Below, in pieces: positions 7,293 through 9,407 of a stretch of DNA of 9,407 nucleotides. The number at the start of each line of letters is the position of its first letter. The first letter of the stretch is position 1. The position numbers and the translations under genes are program-made. The notes beneath the pieces are model-generated. The model made no database searches. It saw only the letters and a list, made by a program, of their open reading frames with translations, and had not been told where the DNA came from. The stretch is from NCBI GenBank assembly GCA_046590705.1, contig JBKJUK010000234.1, forward strand, positions 1-9,407, in the 5' to 3' direction. This stretch comes from JBKJUK01 sp046590705 (GTDB lineage Bacteria; Acidobacteriota; Thermoanaerobaculia; Gp7-AA8).

Positions 7293-7309
7293 GGCGAACA
7301 CAGTTCGCC
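7293..7309. repeat. Inverted repeat GGCGAAC-ACA-GTTCGCC
   Basis: A perfect 7-bp stem with a 3-base loop, followed by CGTACGG. It is GC-rich without a T-run, so it is not a rho-independent terminator. It probably belongs to the same family of extragenic palindromes as its neighbours. Confidence 0.5.
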
Positions 7310-7337
7310 GCGTACGGAATCCAAGGTTCAAAAAAAA

Positions 7338-7363
7338 GGGCGCCTCATAGAGGCGCCCTTTTT
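7338..7363 (-). terminator. Rho-independent terminator of the DUF1553-DUF1501 operon
   Basis: GGGCGCCTC-ATA-GAGGCGCCC forms a perfect 9-bp stem with a 3-base loop at 7338-7358. On the minus strand it is followed by eight T residues (A-run 7330-7337), and on the plus strand by five T (7359-7363). It lies 21 bases beyond the DUF1501 stop, so it mainly serves that gene, but the sequence allows termination from both sides. Confidence 0.9.
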
Positions 7364-7384
7364 CAATACTTGCTGCGGAATTGA

Positions 7385-8785
7385 TCAGCTGAAGAGTTCT
7401 TCGATCGGTTTGTATCCGCCGTCTTTCGCGAACGGAACGTACTCGAAACCGCGGCCGAGCGGGTCATCCGTCCGTACCGTCGTGTAGTCGATTCCGAGAG
7501 CGGAGTAAATGGTGCAGGTGACGTCCTCAGGACGAACGTCGCGATTCGCGCTCCAGCCGAACTCCTTGATGCGGTCGCCTCGCTCGTCTGTCTGTCCGAT
7601 CGCTCGGCCGCCGCGAACGCCACCACCAGCGAACACCACCGACATACGAAGGTGATGGTCTCGACCGCCCTGATTGTTCAGGGCTCCGACCGTTCTTCCG
7701 AATTCCCCGATGACGACTACCATCGTGTCCTCGAGAAGAGTCTTGCCGTTCTCACCAGGCGTTGCAGCGAGATCGGTCAGGAGAGCGCCGAAAGCAGGGT
7801 CAAACTGGGCAGTCTGCGTAAAGATCGAGTTGCCCTGTGTCGCGTAGATATTGTTGTGATGGTCCCATCCGTTCAGAGTCACCTGCACGAAGCGGGTGCC
7901 GCGGCGCGCCGCGACCAGATTCCGCGCGATCACCAGCGAGTCGCCGAAGCCGGTGCTGCCGTAGCGCAGGCGCTCATCCGGTGTATAGGTGAAGAGTTTG
8001 CCCAGCGCAGGGGAGTCAACGAGTTGCTTGCCTTGTGTGTAGAAACTATTCATATCGAGCGTGGTCTTGCCAAGGCTTCCGGAGGTGCGTTCTGCATCGA
8101 TCGAGTGCAGCAGCTTCCACCGTTCCTCATAACGCGCAGTTCCCTCGGGATGACTGAGGGTGGCGATGCCGGTGGCTGAAGGCTGGACCCTGAAAGGTGC
8201 ATACTGCGCGGGCAGGTAGCCGGCCCCCACTCCCGCTTGCGCGTTGAGAGAGACGAATCCGGGCAGCACGTCGCCGATCTGTCTGGTTTTCTGCGTTTCG
8301 AGTGCGATGACCGATCCGATGTGAGGAGCCACGTTGCCGAGGGCGCCAGATGGATTTCTCGAAATCTGCGCCCAGGTCGTGGCCAGATTGTGCACAGCGG
8401 CCCACGAGAGGCCTGAACGTACGATGGCAAGCTTATCGAGATGCTCGGCGGTCTTCGGCATCAATCCCTGCGGAAAACGCAAGTCGTTGCCGTATGTCGT
8501 AGGCGCCATCTGCGCAGGTGTCCAGGGACCTTCCTTGAGGTCCCACATGTCGACCTGGCTCGGCGCGCCGTTCAGAAAGATCAGGATGCAGTTCTTCGCC
8601 GTTCGTTTGAGCGTAGGAGTTACGGCCGTAGCAGCCTGCAGCAGATTCGGGCTTAAGACGTCGGAGAAAAAAGAGGCTACGATTCCTGTTCCTGCCAGCT
8701 GCAGAAAGTTGCGGCGCGAGAAACCGGGACCGGCGAGCGGGAAACTTCCGCCCCGTGTGCAGTCATCACATTGATCTATAGACAT
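7385..8785 (-). CDS. DUF1501 domain protein, Tat-exported
   Basis: A 466-residue protein of the DUF1501 family (Pfam PF07394), which belongs to the alkaline phosphatase/sulfatase-like superfamily. The biochemical role is not established. A Tat signal is clear: SRRNFLQL (23-30) followed by a hydrophobic stretch (AGTGIVASFFS), so it is exported folded, probably with metal bound. The domain starts at CILIFLNGAPSQVDMWDLK (66-84), the usual DUF1501 opening. Likely metal-binding or active-site blocks are NGWDHHNN (305-312), VIGEFGRT (358-365) and GGRDHH (373-378). The length is normal for the family. A Shine-Dalgarno sequence, GGGGGA (8792-8797), sits 6 bases before the ATG and abuts the TAA of the upstream DUF1553 gene, so translation is probably coupled. 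Some families with this fold are desulfating enzymes, but I would not assign that here. Confidence 0.93.
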   Translation of the reverse strand: MSIDQCDDCTRGGSFPLAGPGFSRRNFLQLAGTGIVASFFSDVLSPNLLQAATAVTPTLKRTAKNCILIFLNGAPSQVDMWDLKEGPWTPAQMAPTTYGNDLRFPQGLMPKTAEHLDKLAIVRSGLSWAAVHNLATTWAQISRNPSGALGNVAPHIGSVIALETQKTRQIGDVLPGFVSLNAQAGVGAGYLPAQYAPFRVQPSATGIATLSHPEGTARYEERWKLLHSIDAERTSGSLGKTTLDMNSFYTQGKQLVDSPALGKLFTYTPDERLRYGSTGFGDSLVIARNLVAARRGTRFVQVTLNGWDHHNNIYATQGNSIFTQTAQFDPAFGALLTDLAATPGENGKTLLEDTMVVVIGEFGRTVGALNNQGGRDHHLRMSVVFAGGGVRGGRAIGQTDERGDRIKEFGWSANRDVRPEDVTCTIYSALGIDYTTVRTDDPLGRGFEYVPFAKDGGYKPIEELFS

Positions 8786-8791
8786 GCAGCA

Positions 8792-8797
8792 TCCCCC
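8792..8797 (-). promoter_or_regulatory. Strong ribosome binding site of the DUF1501 gene
   Basis: On the minus strand GGGGGA directly follows the DUF1553 stop TAA and lies 6 bases before ATG. Stop, ribosome site and start are packed within 18 bases, which points to translational coupling. Confidence 0.65.
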
Positions 8798-9385
8798 TTA
8801 GTTGAACAGGAACTCTAGTTTGTTGAGCAGTGCGTAATGCAGGTCTTCAGTCTTGCGAGCCAGGTCGGTGCTGCTTCGAAGATACGCGGCGGCCGTAGCT
8901 TTCTCAGCCGGCTCAGGCCGACGCGAGAGCGTGGTGAGATAGAGAGACTCCACGACGTCTTCCGGTACGACCGTGGCGCGAAGCAGCTTTTGTACTGTCG
9001 AGCCGGCAGTGGCATTCTTCACACGGGTCGTGACCAGAGTCTCATTCATCAAGCTCAACGCCTGGATCGAAGAACTCTCCTCGGTGCGGTTGGCGGTATC
9101 GCGATTGCCGCGCCCGAACTCGTTGAGGAAACGTCCGAACTGCGACCCCGCTCCCTGCTCCGTAGTGTCAGGGAGTTTCATGGCTTTGGTTACCGGGCCG
9201 ATGCCATTGACCGTGAAGGTCGCACCCACCGAGGTGGCTTTGAAGATCGCGTCAAGCATCATCTCTGCGGGCAGGCGGCGGGGATAGTGCCGAGCGAAGT
9301 AGGGCGTATACCCCTCGTTCCATACTCCGCCCGTGTAACGGGTGGAGTATGGAACGAGGGGTATACGCCCTACTTCGCTCGGCAC
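8798..9385 (-). CDS. DUF1553 domain protein, 3' part only (5' end lost in a fold-back)
   Basis: This is the C-terminal portion of a DUF1553 (Pfam PF07587, PSD1) protein, normally found after a DUF1549 domain in a much longer polypeptide. Recognisable blocks in order are WNEGYTPYFARHYPRRLPAE (residues 22-41 of the open frame), FGRFLNEFGRGNRDT with the polar NRTEESS and ALSLMNETL, TLSRRPEPAEKATAAAYL, and the family ending YALLNKLEFLFN. It ends 12 bases before the DUF1501 ATG, the standard partner arrangement. The apparent GTG start at 9383-9385 is not real. It lies in the mirrored arm of the terminal hairpin, and the frame stays open to the window end. Authentic coding probably stops near 9345, around the RYTGGVWNE segment. 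The upstream part, with any signal peptide, cytochrome-like and DUF1549 domains, is missing. Function of the family is unproven. Confidence 0.88.
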   Translation of the reverse strand: MPSEVGRIPLVPYSTRYTGGVWNEGYTPYFARHYPRRLPAEMMLDAIFKATSVGATFTVNGIGPVTKAMKLPDTTEQGAGSQFGRFLNEFGRGNRDTANRTEESSSIQALSLMNETLVTTRVKNATAGSTVQKLLRATVVPEDVVESLYLTTLSRRPEPAEKATAAAYLRSSTDLARKTEDLHYALLNKLEFLFN

Positions 9386-9407
9386 TATCCCCGCCGCCTG
9401 CCCGCAG
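9265..9407. repeat. Near-perfect 143-base palindrome at the window end (probable fold-back artefact)
   Basis: Base i pairs with base 9672 minus i from 9265/9407 inward to 9334/9338: 69 of 70 positions pair, with one G/T mismatch at 9329/9343 and a 3-base turn GTA at 9335-9337. The left arm is coding sequence of the DUF1553 gene. The right arm is its mirror and reaches the last base. The turn sits on a natural short inverted repeat CCCGT/ACGGG, which is where template switching onto the opposite strand would prime. A true genomic palindrome inside a conserved reading frame is unlikely. Confidence 0.9.

Larger units (their letters stand above)
7064..7337. other. Hairpin-rich intergenic stretch, no credible gene
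   Basis: Between the broken symporter and the terminator there is a row of short perfect inverted repeats: 7064-7083, 7131-7144 (TGCGAT-GT-ATCGCA), 7165-7179 (CGCGA-TCTGG-TCGCG), 7217-7238 and 7293-7309. Open frames exist on both strands but are Arg-rich translations of these palindromes with no start signal or recognisable protein. It may be a mosaic of REP-like elements. A structured RNA is possible but unsupported. Confidence 0.5.

Noticed and set aside
7135..7350. 71-codon Arg-rich open frame, and its minus-strand counterparts
   Set aside because: It spans three hairpins and the terminator stem, has no ribosome site, and shows no protein-like pattern.
9265..9407. Covalently closed hairpin telomere of a linear replicon
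   Set aside because: The hairpin interrupts a conserved coding sequence at a point with no telomere-like features, and no protelomerase or terminal protein gene is visible. A fold-back artefact explains it more simply.

Overview
The window is GC-rich bacterial DNA. It most resembles an Acidobacteriota-type genome, probably from a metagenome assembly. That guess rests on three things: a DUF1553/DUF1501 pair, a large secreted S9 peptidase beside a sodium:solute symporter, and long imperfect palindromic intergenic repeats with 'TGTCATCCCGAG...GGAATGACA' ends. The phylum is an inference from gene content, because no marker gene is present.

Layout: (1) 62-2545, minus strand: a secreted S9 (DPP IV/acylaminoacyl-peptidase-like) serine peptidase with an intact catalytic triad. 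(2) 2633-3154, plus strand, divergent: a small protein with two membrane helices that I cannot assign. (3) 3155-3518: intergenic DNA dominated by an interspersed palindromic repeat, ending in a promoter-like sequence placed almost on top of the TTG start of the next gene. (4) 3519-6795, plus strand: a two-gene operon of a sodium:solute symporter and a lipoprotein GH3 NagZ-type beta-N-acetylhexosaminidase. The pair reads as a module that trims and imports peptidoglycan or amino-sugar fragments. (5) 6902-7063: the first ~43 residues of a second symporter, cut off abruptly, followed by about 270 bp of hairpin-rich repeat DNA. (6) 7338-7363: a strong stem-loop terminator for the minus-strand genes beyond it. 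(7) 7385-9385, minus strand: a Tat-exported DUF1501 protein preceded by the 3' part of a DUF1553 gene, tightly spaced as in other genomes carrying these families.

The last 143 bases (9265-9407) are a near-perfect hairpin with ~70-base arms and a 3-base turn, lying inside the DUF1553 reading frame and running to the final base of the window. This looks like a fold-back (snap-back) artefact at a contig end, and everything right of about 9345 should not be trusted as genomic sequence.

I do not see a convincing new multi-gene system. The points most worth checking are the truncated second symporter at the repeat boundary, the mirrored 20-bp repeat pair, the possible leaderless TTG start of the symporter, and the terminal fold-back.
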